Assembly (NCBI GenBank): GCA_017849455.1
Contig: JAFIGX010000010.1
Coordinates: forward strand, 112,445 to 176,444
Source of the DNA: Pseudobacter sp.
GTDB taxonomy: Bacteria; Bacteroidota; Bacteroidia; Chitinophagales; Chitinophagaceae
Reading direction: 5' to 3'
Length of the DNA stretch: 64,000 nucleotides
Shown: positions 34,733 to 42,871 of the stretch, piece by piece
How the letters are laid out: every line of letters begins with the position of its first letter
Position numbering within the stretch: the first letter of the stretch is position 1
Translations under genes and position numbers: made by a program
Notes under the pieces: generated by a model
What the model saw: only the letters and a program-made list of their open reading frames with translations
What the model was told of the DNA's origin: nothing
Database searches by the model: none

Positions 34733-35194
34733 CTATAATGGTAGCGTTTCTTTATATTCCAGATCTGATTTTATTATAAGGGTTCCCCCAAATTTTTTAA
34801 CAAGTTCGTCAAGGTGTACTCTTCTTGATTTTATGTCAGGAGTTACTCTTTTCCCAACAATTCTTGCATGAATAATGCATTTTTGGGGTAATGACTTATG
34901 GAGTATTTGAATAGAATTGATCAATTGTTTAATGGCATCTGTCAGATTCCTCCCCTTTAATTCAATAAAATAAGCGCTGTTCTTTTGGCCTTGGGCATTT
35001 GCAAATGGTATATTAATGACATACAGGTAGTCACATTTTTGTTGTGTTATATTGGGTATAAGGCAAGGATCTACAGTATATACTTTTATGAGTAAAGCGT
35101 TAGGATTTAGAAGACGATATATCCTCCCATTCTGTGAAACCGGACAATCTTTTTTATTTCCCTCATAATGAAGGCACACCCCTCCTAAAGCCAT
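34733..35194 (-). CDS. small PD-(D/E)XK-like protein of ATPase operon
   Basis: 153 residues, not matched to a named family. Visible features: Asp42 (TVDPCLI), CDYL at 54-57 with Asp55, then F-I-E78-L-K80-G and AIKQLINSI, in strand and helix order. This D..(E)xK-Q pattern fits the PD-(D/E)XK nuclease fold (inference); Cys6, Cys17 (KKDCPVSQNG) are near the N-terminus. It starts 2 bases after the ATPase stop, so the two proteins are co-translated. Likely the effector of a defence or DNA-processing pair. If the core is degenerate it could instead be a regulator. Sequence is AT-rich relative to neighbours. Confidence 0.55.
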   Translation of the reverse strand: MALGGVCLHYEGNKKDCPVSQNGRIYRLLNPNALLIKVYTVDPCLIPNITQQKCDYLYVINIPFANAQGQKNSAYFIELKGRNLTDAIKQLINSIQILHKSLPQKCIIHARIVGKRVTPDIKSRRVHLDELVKKFGGTLIIKSDLEYKETLPL

Positions 35195-35196
35195 AA

Positions 35197-36240
35197 CTAA
35201 TTTTTCTGCTTGAATTTAATATCCATGATCTGATCATATTCCTGATTCAGTGTCTCAGAGATTTTATCAATTTCTTCTGCTTGAATTTGCTGATTTTCTT
35301 CATCGATAATTGAACGTACAGTTCCATTTTCTACAAACCAGGCCCCAAGATCATCTGGATCAAGCCAAAGATGTTCCGGGACGATGTTTTGAACCTCATT
35401 GTTAGCCTTACCGACCTGAAAAGCGTAGATCAGGTTGTTAAGTGTTGTAAGCGTATATGGACTATGGGTTGTAATAGTTAAAGAATAATTCAGTGGATGA
35501 AGTTTTTCAATTATGAACTTGAGAAGGTTGTTTTGTGTAACAGGAAATAGGGATAATTCGGGTTCCTCGATCGAAATGGCAATTTTTCTTCCTTCATTTT
35601 TTCTGACAGAAGTTATTGAATCGATCGTAAGAAGAAGAGGAACTATTGTCTGTATTCCATTTGAACTTTCTTTTAGATTCAATACCTTGCCATCTTTCAA
35701 TCTAATTAAATCTGCGTTGTCTTCAAAACTGTAGGCTAAATCACCAAGGAAGTCAAATTTTCTTGATTTTATCTGAGTTCGGGCTTTCTGAAATAAAATA
35801 CCAAAATCGGTTATGTATTTGGCAATCGGTGTCTTTTCTCTGATAAATAGAAATGAGCTTTCTGCAATAAGAGGTACCAACGTTCTTTCTGCCGGAACAT
35901 AAATTGATTCAGGCGCACCATAGAATCCAAGAGGTTCGTTTAAGATGGATAATAAAGGGCTTTCACCACTGATATTGATTTCGACCCCTTCAGTCTTTAT
36001 ACGAATCTTTGTGTTCTTGTTAAAGAAACTCCTGAGATTGTAGTCTTCCTGGAGTTTTGTTGTCATATCAGAAAAAAACCATTCTTCCGAACTCCAACTA
36101 TGATAACTCCTTAAAGCACTGATGATCTTTGCAATTGTACTCTTTCCACTTCCCTGTGGACCAATAAATACGTTTATCTTCTTCAGATCTATTTCCGCCT
36201 TTTTGATCGGTCCAAAATTTTCAATGGTAAGCCTCTCCAT
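35197..36240 (-). CDS. AAA-type ATPase (SMC/OLD/RecF-like)
   Basis: 347 residues with an ABC/SMC-type ATPase fold: N-terminal MERLTIENFGPIKKAEIDL, Walker A G27-P-Q-G-S-G-K33-S-T, signature-like SSNGIQT (192-198), Walker B ISIEEPELSLF (223-232, catalytic Glu226 region) and switch His259 in TTHSPYTLT. The coiled-coil of true SMC proteins is replaced by a short helical insert; there is no TOPRIM domain, unlike OLD nucleases. It resembles the ATPases of ATPase-plus-nuclease defence pairs. First gene of a two-gene operon with the PD-(D/E)XK-like protein. AT-rich, flanked by housekeeping genes, so probably acquired. Confidence 0.8.
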   Translation of the reverse strand: MERLTIENFGPIKKAEIDLKKINVFIGPQGSGKSTIAKIISALRSYHSWSSEEWFFSDMTTKLQEDYNLRSFFNKNTKIRIKTEGVEINISGESPLLSILNEPLGFYGAPESIYVPAERTLVPLIAESSFLFIREKTPIAKYITDFGILFQKARTQIKSRKFDFLGDLAYSFEDNADLIRLKDGKVLNLKESSNGIQTIVPLLLTIDSITSVRKNEGRKIAISIEEPELSLFPVTQNNLLKFIIEKLHPLNYSLTITTHSPYTLTTLNNLIYAFQVGKANNEVQNIVPEHLWLDPDDLGAWFVENGTVRSIIDEENQQIQAEEIDKISETLNQEYDQIMDIKFKQKN

Positions 36241-36277
36241 ATTTAATGGTACTGTTTAATCATGCTAAAGTAACAAA

Positions 36278-36306
36278 AAAAGCGGCCAGAAAGTCGGGCC
36301 GCTTTT
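36278..36306 (-). terminator. terminator of the aconitase gene
   Basis: Perfect 10-bp stem (AAAAGCGGCC / GGCCGCTTTT, 9-base loop); on the minus strand a T run follows. It separates acn from the ATPase operon, which therefore needs its own promoter in the 37 bases between. Confidence 0.9.
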
Positions 36307-36326
36307 ATGGTAAGATAGTGTGTTTA

Positions 36327-38594
36327 CTACTTCTTCGCAAACTGCGTGCGTATCACATTCAGCGCACCGCCTGCTTTGAACCATTGGATCTGCTGGTCGT
36401 TGTAGGTATGGTTAAGTGTGATCTCTTCTTTGCTTCCGTCTTTATGGTTCAGCACCATCTTTAACGGTTTACCGGGAGCGAAGCTGGTAAGGCCGGTAAT
36501 ATCGAAGGTATCGTCTTCCTGGATCTTGTCGTAGTCTTCCTTATTGGCGAAAGTGAGCGCCAGCATGCCTTGTTTTTTCAGGTTGGTCTCATGGATCCGC
36601 GCAAAGCTGCGTACCACGATGGCGCGTACGCCGAGATGGCGGGGTTCCATAGCTGCATGTTCGCGGCTGCTGCCTTCGCCATAATTCTCGTCACCAACCA
36701 CGATCGTGCCGATGCCGGCTGCTTTGTAAGCACGCTGTGTGGCGGGCACCGGACCGTATTCGCCGGTGAGCTCATTCTTCACATTGTCGGTCTTCTCATT
36801 GAAAAAATTCACGGCGCCGATGAGCATATTATTGCTGATATTATCGAGGTGACCGCGGAACTTCAACCAGGGGCCGGCCATGGAGATATGATCGGTAGTA
36901 CATTTTCCTTTGGCTTTGATCAGTAGTTTGAGACCTTTCAGGTCTGTGCCTTCCCAGGCTGCGAACGGTTCCAGCAGTTGGAGGCGCTGTGATTCGGGGT
37001 TCACGATCACCTGAACGCCGCTACCGTCTTTGGCAGGGGCCTGGTAACCGGGATCTTCCACGGAAAAGCCTTTAGGGGGCAGTTCCACACCGGTAGGTTC
37101 ATCCAGCATTACTTCCTTGCCTTCTTCGTTTTTCAGTTTATCCTTGAGCGGGTTGAACGTGAGATCGCCTGCGATGGCAAAGGCCGTTACGATCTCCGGA
37201 GAAGCCACGAATGCGTGGGTGGAGGCCAGTCCATCGTTACGCTTGGCGAAGTTGCGGTTGAACGAGGTAATGATGGAATTCTTGCGGTTGGGATCGTCGA
37301 TATGGCGTGCCCATTGACCGATACAGGGGCCGCAGGCATTGGCCAGCACTATGCCGCCGATCTGGTCGAAGGTTTTGAGGAACCCGTCTTTCTCGATGGT
37401 ATAGCGTACCTGTTCGGAGCCAGGTGTAATGGTGAATTCTGCCTTGGCCTTCAATTTTTTATCGATCGCCTGTTTGGCCAGGGAGGCGGAACGGCTGATA
37501 TCTTCGTAAGAAGAGTTGGTGCAGGAACCGATCAGGGCTACTTCGAGGCGTTCGGGCCAGTTATTGGCCTTGACGGCTTCAGCGAATTTGCTGATGGGCC
37601 AGGCCAGGTCCGGGGTGAACGGGCCGTTAACATGTGGTTCCAGCTCACTGAGGTTGATCTCTATCAGTTGGTCATAATATTTTGCAGGATCGGCGTATAC
37701 TTCTGCGTCGGGGCGGAGATGGGCCCGGACCCCATCGGCCAGGGCTGCCACTTCTGTGCGGCCGGTGGCTTTCAGGTAATCGCTCATTTTTTCGTCGTAG
37801 GCGAAGATGGAGCAGGTGGCCCCGATCTCGGCGCCCATATTACAAATGGTGCCTTTACCGGTGGCGCTGAGGCTGTCGGCCCCTTCTCCGAAATATTCCA
37901 CGATGGCGCCGGTGCCTCCTTTTACGGTGAGGATGCCGGCCACTCTCAGGATCACGTCCTTGGCAGAGGTCCAGCCGCTCATTTTACCGGTGAGCTTCAC
38001 GCCGATCAGTTTAGGCATTTTCAGTTCCCAGGCCAGACCGGCCATTACGTCTACGGCATCTGCGCCGCCAACACCGATGGCTACCATGCCCAATCCGCCC
38101 GCGTTGGGGGTATGGGAGTCGGTGCCGATCATCATACCGCCGGGGAAGGCATAATTTTCCAGTACTACCTGGTGAATGATACCGGCGCCTGGTTTCCAGA
38201 ACCCGATACCATATTTGTTGGAGATGGAGGCCAGGAAATCGTATACTTCTTTATTTACATTCAGGGCTGTTTTAAGGTCTTCTGCTGCTCCTGTTTTGGC
38301 CTGGATCAGGTGATCGCAGTGTACGGTGGAGGGAACAGCCACTTTGTCGCGCCCGCAGGTCATGAACTGCAGGAGTGCCATCTGGGCCGTAGCGTCCTGC
38401 ATGGCAACGCGGTCCGGGGCGAAATCCACATAATCTTTACCACGTTCATAGGCTTTTTTCGCCGGCTCAAACAAGTGCGCATATAATATTTTTTCTGCTA
38501 ATGTAAGGGGCTTGCCAACCAGCTTACGCGCTGCTTCTGTTTTAGCCGGCAGTTCCGCGTACAATTTTTTAATTAAGTCCAGATCAAAAACCAT
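36327..38594 (-). CDS. aconitate hydratase
   Basis: 755 residues, mitochondrial-type aconitase interconverting citrate and isocitrate in the TCA cycle. The 4Fe-4S ligands are Cys358 (IGSCTNSS), Cys421 and Cys424 ([11 protein letters not shown]). The four-domain layout is complete, including the C-terminal swivel domain with [13 protein letters not shown]. The next TCA enzyme, isocitrate dehydrogenase, is at 53.3 kb. A dedicated terminator follows. Confidence 0.97.
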   Translation of the reverse strand: MVFDLDLIKKLYAELPAKTEAARKLVGKPLTLAEKILYAHLFEPAKKAYERGKDYVDFAPDRVAMQDATAQMALLQFMTCGRDKVAVPSTVHCDHLIQAKTGAAEDLKTALNVNKEVYDFLASISNKYGIGFWKPGAGIIHQVVLENYAFPGGMMIGTDSHTPNAGGLGMVAIGVGGADAVDVMAGLAWELKMPKLIGVKLTGKMSGWTSAKDVILRVAGILTVKGGTGAIVEYFGEGADSLSATGKGTICNMGAEIGATCSIFAYDEKMSDYLKATGRTEVAALADGVRAHLRPDAEVYADPAKYYDQLIEINLSELEPHVNGPFTPDLAWPISKFAEAVKANNWPERLEVALIGSCTNSSYEDISRSASLAKQAIDKKLKAKAEFTITPGSEQVRYTIEKDGFLKTFDQIGGIVLANACGPCIGQWARHIDDPNRKNSIITSFNRNFAKRNDGLASTHAFVASPEIVTAFAIAGDLTFNPLKDKLKNEEGKEVMLDEPTGVELPPKGFSVEDPGYQAPAKDGSGVQVIVNPESQRLQLLEPFAAWEGTDLKGLKLLIKAKGKCTTDHISMAGPWLKFRGHLDNISNNMLIGAVNFFNEKTDNVKNELTGEYGPVPATQRAYKAAGIGTIVVGDENYGEGSSREHAAMEPRHLGVRAIVVRSFARIHETNLKKQGMLALTFANKEDYDKIQEDDTFDITGLTSFAPGKPLKMVLNHKDGSKEEITLNHTYNDQQIQWFKAGGALNVIRTQFAKK

Positions 38595-38701
38595 GATTAC
38601 AATTTTAGATTTAAGGAAAGCGCTGCGAATTTACCTAAAAAATGGCTTATCAAAATAACCAAGTGCTCACACATTTTGTTTATATTTTATAAATTAGAGG
38701 T

Positions 38702-38980
38702 GTGAATCCAACAATAAGGAAGATGTTCCGGGAGTTAATAAATCAAATCAGTATTCCAGTGAATCGTTTGCGACAATTTATCGAATGGCAGGCATTTGGT
38801 GTTTGTACTGCTATCGGCGAAAAAATGGGTATTGCCACATCCCGCATTCGCACCTGGTTTGTATATATATCCTTTCTCACGATGGGTTCACCCCTAATCG
38901 TTTACTTTATTCTCGCTTTTTGGCTCAACATTAAACGTTACATCCTTTCTGTGCGCCGGAATCCGCTGAAATACCAATAA
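38702..38980 (+). CDS. PspC-domain membrane protein
   Basis: 92 residues with one PspC domain (about 28-85): GVCTAIGEKMGIATSRIRTWFVYISFLTMGSPLIVYFILAFWL in parts, a helix followed by one or two membrane segments. PspC proteins relate to the phage-shock response, but no pspA or pspB is nearby. The start is GTG 38702; ATG 38723 is possible and would lose only seven residues. Divergent from aconitase. Confidence 0.8.
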   Translation: MNPTIRKMFRELINQISIPVNRLRQFIEWQAFGVCTAIGEKMGIATSRIRTWFVYISFLTMGSPLIVYFILAFWLNIKRYILSVRRNPLKYQ

Positions 38981-39084
38981 TCCGTGAAGGCGATCATGGT
39001 ATGTGAAATCATCGCATCGACGAGTGGTGGTCAAGGTCTTCTGATTTGCAATAGTTAGTCCATTTTGTAAAAAAGAATTGCCGG

Positions 39085-40077
39085 TTGTTCCAGGTCGATT
39101 ACACATATACGGATTATGAGCAATTGCTGCATGAACTGGCGCGCCGTATGGAGGTGCCTGTTCATGATGACATCGTTTATTTCCCCCCGGCCATTGCCAA
39201 CGGCAGTTTTCAATTCATCAGATTGCCCAATGGATTACATGCCTGCATCATGAATTGTGTGATGGAGGTAGACTGGCTCATCCACCGTAAAAAGATCAAG
39301 GAAGAATTTTACGTGCTGCGCTTCGATGAGCTGATCATACCCGGTACGCTGGTGGTCACCATCGATGAGGACAGGGTGAAGGAAAATAATACGGTCAAGT
39401 CGATCGCCTATCTTACCAGTACGATGTTCGACTGGGGCTATCTTGCTACCAAAGGCACCACTTTCAATGGCATCGCTGTATTGTTCAACAAAGACTGGCT
39501 GGCGAAATACCTCGATATCACTACGGCCGAGAGTGTGCTCTCCACCTACATTTCATTGAAATCGGAAAACCTCAATATCGAGCCGCTCGATAATAAATAC
39601 AAGCGATGGATGCAGGCCATTGCAGAAGTGACTGCCGATAATCCGCTGCGTTTAACCATCATCCAGAACAGGATCATGCTGATGATCGAAAGGTTTTTCA
39701 CGCACATGTATGAGAAGATGCATAACCCTTCCTTTCGGGTGCCCTTATCGCCTGATGATATCAACCGCGTGATGCAGATCGAGTCCATTCTTACGAAAGA
39801 TATCTACCAGTCGCCCCCTTCTATTCAGCAGCTCGCCAAAATGGTCTCCATCAGTGAATCGAAGCTGAAAAAAGATTTCAAGATCATGTATGGATATCCG
39901 ATCTACGAGTATTATCAGAAAGCCCGCATGCAGGCTGCACAGGATAAATTGCTCACGGGAAAATTCTCCGTGAAAGAAGTGGCCATGGAGCTTGGCTATT
40001 CCAATCTCAGCAATTTCACCATTGCTTTCAAAAAAGAGTTCGGCGTTTTGCCAAGCCAGTTATTATCAGATCAATAG
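39085..40077 (+). CDS. AraC family transcriptional regulator
   Basis: About 330 residues. N-terminal sensing part of unknown ligand (about 1-225), C-terminal AraC DNA-binding domain with two helix-turn-helix units (about 235-325; QQLAKMVSISESKLKKDFK and KEVAMELGYSNLSNFTIAFK). No ATG fits the beginning; I use TTG at 39085. The likely target genes are unknown; the next gene is a DUF4382 lipoprotein 320 bases downstream. GATTAAAA/TTTTAATC at 40083-40101 may end its transcript. Confidence 0.85.
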   Translation: MFQVDYTYTDYEQLLHELARRMEVPVHDDIVYFPPAIANGSFQFIRLPNGLHACIMNCVMEVDWLIHRKKIKEEFYVLRFDELIIPGTLVVTIDEDRVKENNTVKSIAYLTSTMFDWGYLATKGTTFNGIAVLFNKDWLAKYLDITTAESVLSTYISLKSENLNIEPLDNKYKRWMQAIAEVTADNPLRLTIIQNRIMLMIERFFTHMYEKMHNPSFRVPLSPDDINRVMQIESILTKDIYQSPPSIQQLAKMVSISESKLKKDFKIMYGYPIYEYYQKARMQAAQDKLLTGKFSVKEVAMELGYSNLSNFTIAFKKEFGVLPSQLLSDQ

Positions 40078-40400
40078 CATCGGATTAAAATTCTTTTAAT
40101 CGTTAAATATACTTTGCAGGTAGAGTTTTGACTACAACAGATAGCCCAATCGGTTATTGCGGCATAATTTTGTATCGTGAACGCGAGCGATGTGGATTAG
40201 AAAAGGAAGTCCCGTTTTTGATCCAGGAACACTTATGAAAAGCCCGCTATCTGTTACCACCTCTTTCTGGACGGTAATACCTTTGAAAACGATATTTAAA
40301 AAAGCTCCTTTAAGGAGCTTTTTTAATTTAACAGTATTAATCTTTTTGGAACAATTCTTGTCTAACCTCTGCAACCTTTATTATTTAAAACATCCACTTT
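40078..40400 (+). other. gap with small hairpin unit
   Basis: No convincing gene. It contains the AraC end hairpin (40083-40101), a TACCTTTG box at 40278-40285 without a -33 partner, and 13 bases later a perfect terminator-like palindrome (GCTCCT, TTA, AGGAGC between A and T runs, 40298-40324). This could be a very short transcript, or simply an intergenic terminator working in both directions. Confidence 0.4.
40298..40324. terminator. bidirectional terminator-like palindrome
   Basis: Six A, GCTCCT, TTA loop, AGGAGC, six T: symmetric and able to end transcripts from both sides. It lies 74 bases before the DUF4382 ORF. Confidence 0.8.
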
Positions 40401-41198
40401 ATGAAAAAACACTTGTTTTCAGCAGGTTATATCCTCCTGCTATGCTCGCTGATCTTCGCGGCATGTACGCATAATAACGGCGTTATGTCTCAGAATGCGT
40501 CGCTCCAGGTGCGTTTAACGGATGCCCCTGGTAGCTATGATGCCGTGAACATCGATATCCGCGATGTTCAGATCAATGTCACCAGTGATGATAACAATGG
40601 CTGGCAAAGCCTGCCCGGTGTACACCAGGGCGTTTACAACCTGCTCAATCTCGTAAATGATAAGGACACGCTACTGGTCAATGCAGATATCCCTGCCGGC
40701 CGCCTTCAACAAATGCGCCTCGTACTTGGGCCTAATAATTCAGTAGTGGTAGACGGAGTGACCATTCCACTTGAAACGCCCAGTGCGCAACAAAGTGGCC
40801 TCAAGCTGAATATCCACCAGGATGTTACCGGAGGTATTCTTTATACCCTGCTGCTCGATTTCGATGCGGCCCGCTCCATCGTGAAAACAGGTAATAATAA
40901 ATACATACTCAAGCCCGTCATCCGCACAGTGTTACAGGCCGCAGGCGGAAGTGTTACCGGAGTGGTGCTACCCGATTCGGTGAGGACCGCTGTTTTCGCC
41001 ATCCAGGGCAGCGATACGCTCGCAGGGACTGTAACCGGGGCCAATGGCGGTTATCTTATCAGGGGCCTGAATGCAGGGAGTTATTCGGTTGCTTACAGCC
41101 CGCTCGATACAACTTATCAATCGCAGTTGAAAACAGGAGTGCTTGTGAATACCGGAATGGTAACAAAGATCGATACGGTAAGACTGGTGAAGAAATAA
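40401..41198 (+). CDS. DUF4382 lipoprotein
   Basis: 265 residues. Lipoprotein signal with lipobox FAACTH (Cys about 22). A DUF4382 domain (about 34-175, beginning ASLQVRLTDAPGSYDAVNIDI in part) is followed by a CarboxypepD_reg-like beta-sandwich (about 185-265, GSVTGVVLPDSVRTAVFAI and GGYLIRGLNAGSYSV). Probably anchored in the outer membrane; function unknown. A strong shared terminator separates it from the convergent kdsA. Confidence 0.85.
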   Translation: MKKHLFSAGYILLLCSLIFAACTHNNGVMSQNASLQVRLTDAPGSYDAVNIDIRDVQINVTSDDNNGWQSLPGVHQGVYNLLNLVNDKDTLLVNADIPAGRLQQMRLVLGPNNSVVVDGVTIPLETPSAQQSGLKLNIHQDVTGGILYTLLLDFDAARSIVKTGNNKYILKPVIRTVLQAAGGSVTGVVLPDSVRTAVFAIQGSDTLAGTVTGANGGYLIRGLNAGSYSVAYSPLDTTYQSQLKTGVLVNTGMVTKIDTVRLVKK

Positions 41199-41210
41199 AT
41201 GAGAAAGATC

Positions 41211-41260
41211 AGCATAAAAAAATCAGCGTCACGAAAAGTAACGCTGATTTTTTTTATGCT
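41211..41260. terminator. bidirectional terminator
   Basis: Long hairpin AGCATA...AATCAGCGT with ACGCTGATT...TATGCT, A run on one side and T run on the other; ends both the DUF4382 gene and kdsA. Confidence 0.92.
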
Positions 41261-41274
41261 TTGGTGATTATATC

Positions 41275-42096
41275 CTAGACCACAGCCTTGCGCAGCTTCA
41301 CCAGTTGCGCCAGCAAAGGCTCCAGCAGATCGAGTTTCAGCATATTGGCCCCATCGCTCAGGGCTACGGCCGGGTTGGGATGGGTTTCGATGAATAATCC
41401 ATCGGCCCCTGTTGCAATGGCCGCTTTGGCGATAGTGCCGATCAGTTGGGGATTGCCACCGGTAACGCCACTGGTCTGATTGGGCTGTTGAAGGCTATGT
41501 GTGCAATCCATCACTACAGGCACCTGGTGTTCCTTCATCCAGGGAATATTGCGATAGTCCACCACGAGGTCCTGGTACCCGAATGTATTCCCTCTTTCCG
41601 TAAGGATCACTTTCTCATTACCTGCCTTGCGGATCTTTTCGGCGGCAAATTTCATGGATGGACCGCTCACGAACTGTCCTTTCTTCACATTCACGATCCT
41701 GCCGGTTTGTGCAGCAGCTACCAGCAGGTCGGTTTGCCGGCAAAGGAAAGCAGGGATCTGCAATATGTCGATGTATTGTGCGGCGATCGCAGCTTCCTCA
41801 TGTGCATGAATATCGGAGGTGACCGGGAGCTTGTATTTTTCCCCTGTTTTCTTCAAAAGTTTCATAGCCGTTTCATCGCCCAGGCCGGTAAAGGAGGAGG
41901 CGCTGGTACGATTGGCTTTGCGGTAAGAAGATTTGAATACATAGGGAATACCCAGGTTCCGGCAGATCGTGGACACCTTATCGGCCACTTCCATTAATAG
42001 TTCCTCACTTTCCACTACACAGGGGCCGGCGATCAGGAAGAAATTCTTTTCATCGTATTGCTGATGGGCGAAGAGATCTTTGAGCATTTTTTCCAT
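41275..42096 (-). CDS. kdsA: 3-deoxy-8-phosphooctulonate synthase
   Basis: 273 residues, normal length. Condenses phosphoenolpyruvate with arabinose-5-phosphate to KDO-8-phosphate for lipid A core. Motifs: IAGPCVVES, FKSSYRKANRTS, and DCTHSLQQPN (metal-site Cys/His region), then GLFIETHPNP. Lies 34 bases after the LytTR regulator gene on the same strand; that could be one transcript, but functional connection is not evident. Confidence 0.96.
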   Translation of the reverse strand: MEKMLKDLFAHQQYDEKNFFLIAGPCVVESEELLMEVADKVSTICRNLGIPYVFKSSYRKANRTSASSFTGLGDETAMKLLKKTGEKYKLPVTSDIHAHEEAAIAAQYIDILQIPAFLCRQTDLLVAAAQTGRIVNVKKGQFVSGPSMKFAAEKIRKAGNEKVILTERGNTFGYQDLVVDYRNIPWMKEHQVPVVMDCTHSLQQPNQTSGVTGGNPQLIGTIAKAAIATGADGLFIETHPNPAVALSDGANMLKLDLLEPLLAQLVKLRKAVV

Positions 42097-42130
42097 GGGG
42101 GCAAAGATAAGGAGCTTTCACTTTATCCCC

Positions 42131-42871
42131 TTAGTATCCGATCCGCTGCAGGAACTCCTCTTTTTTCCTTCGCGCCACATCCACGAAATTGCCGTTCTGC
42201 ATTTCGATCTGCCCGCCATCGCCTTTGATATACCGTTTTAGGTAATGCAGGTTGATGATATGCGAATGGTGCGGCCTGAAAAAAGTATCCTGCGGCAGCA
42301 GCTCTTCGAATTCTTTCAGGGTCCTGCTGGCGATGAGCCTGGGATGGTTGATAAAATAAATGGCCGTATAGTTGCTCTGCGCTTCGAGATGGATGATATC
42401 ATTGATATTGAAGAAGAGCAGACCGTCGAGCGTAGGTACCGCGATCTTGTTGAGGATATTTTTCCCGTGGAGATGATGCTCCAGCACTTCCAGCTTGTTG
42501 ACGGTATGAGGAGGCCCTTCACGCCGGATCCTTTGTACGGCCGCTTTGAGCTCTTCGATATCCACCGGCTTCAGGAGATAATCGAAGGCGGCAAATTTGA
42601 TGGCCTTGATGGCATATTGATCGTAAGCCGTAGTGAAGATGAGATGGAAGTTCTTGGAGGGCAGGCGGTGCAACATCTCGAAGCCATCGAGCCTGGGCAT
42701 CTCGATATCCAGGAAAACGATATCAGGCTGATTTTTTTCGATCAGCTTCAATCCTTCCATTCCATCGGCGGCTTCGCCCATGACCTGTACTTCAGGACAG
42801 TAGTCCTGCAATTTTTGTTTGAGGGCGATCCGTCCTTTCATTTCGTCGTCGATGATGATAGCGTTCAGCAT
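42131..42871 (-). CDS. LytTR response regulator
   Basis: 246 residues: receiver domain (1-120) with phospho-acceptor Asp55 (FLDIEMPRLDG) and a LytTR DNA-binding domain (about 140-240; FFRPHHSHIINLHYLKRY). Its start overlaps the stop of the upstream sensor kinase by one base. Regulated genes unknown. Confidence 0.95.
   Translation of the reverse strand: MLNAIIIDDEMKGRIALKQKLQDYCPEVQVMGEAADGMEGLKLIEKNQPDIVFLDIEMPRLDGFEMLHRLPSKNFHLIFTTAYDQYAIKAIKFAAFDYLLKPVDIEELKAAVQRIRREGPPHTVNKLEVLEHHLHGKNILNKIAVPTLDGLLFFNINDIIHLEAQSNYTAIYFINHPRLIASRTLKEFEELLPQDTFFRPHHSHIINLHYLKRYIKGDGGQIEMQNGNFVDVARRKKEEFLQRIGY

Noticed and set aside
34727..34745. Terminator after the PD-(D/E)XK-like gene
   Set aside because: The 6-bp hairpin overlaps the stop codon and is not followed by a T run on the minus strand.
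37215..38486. 423-codon open frame antisense to aconitase (+ strand)
   Set aside because: Mirror of a high-GC third-position coding frame; aconitase with its three cluster cysteines is unambiguous.
40190..40474. 94-codon open frame across the gap before DUF4382
   Set aside because: Runs through a terminator palindrome and into the DUF4382 signal peptide in another frame.
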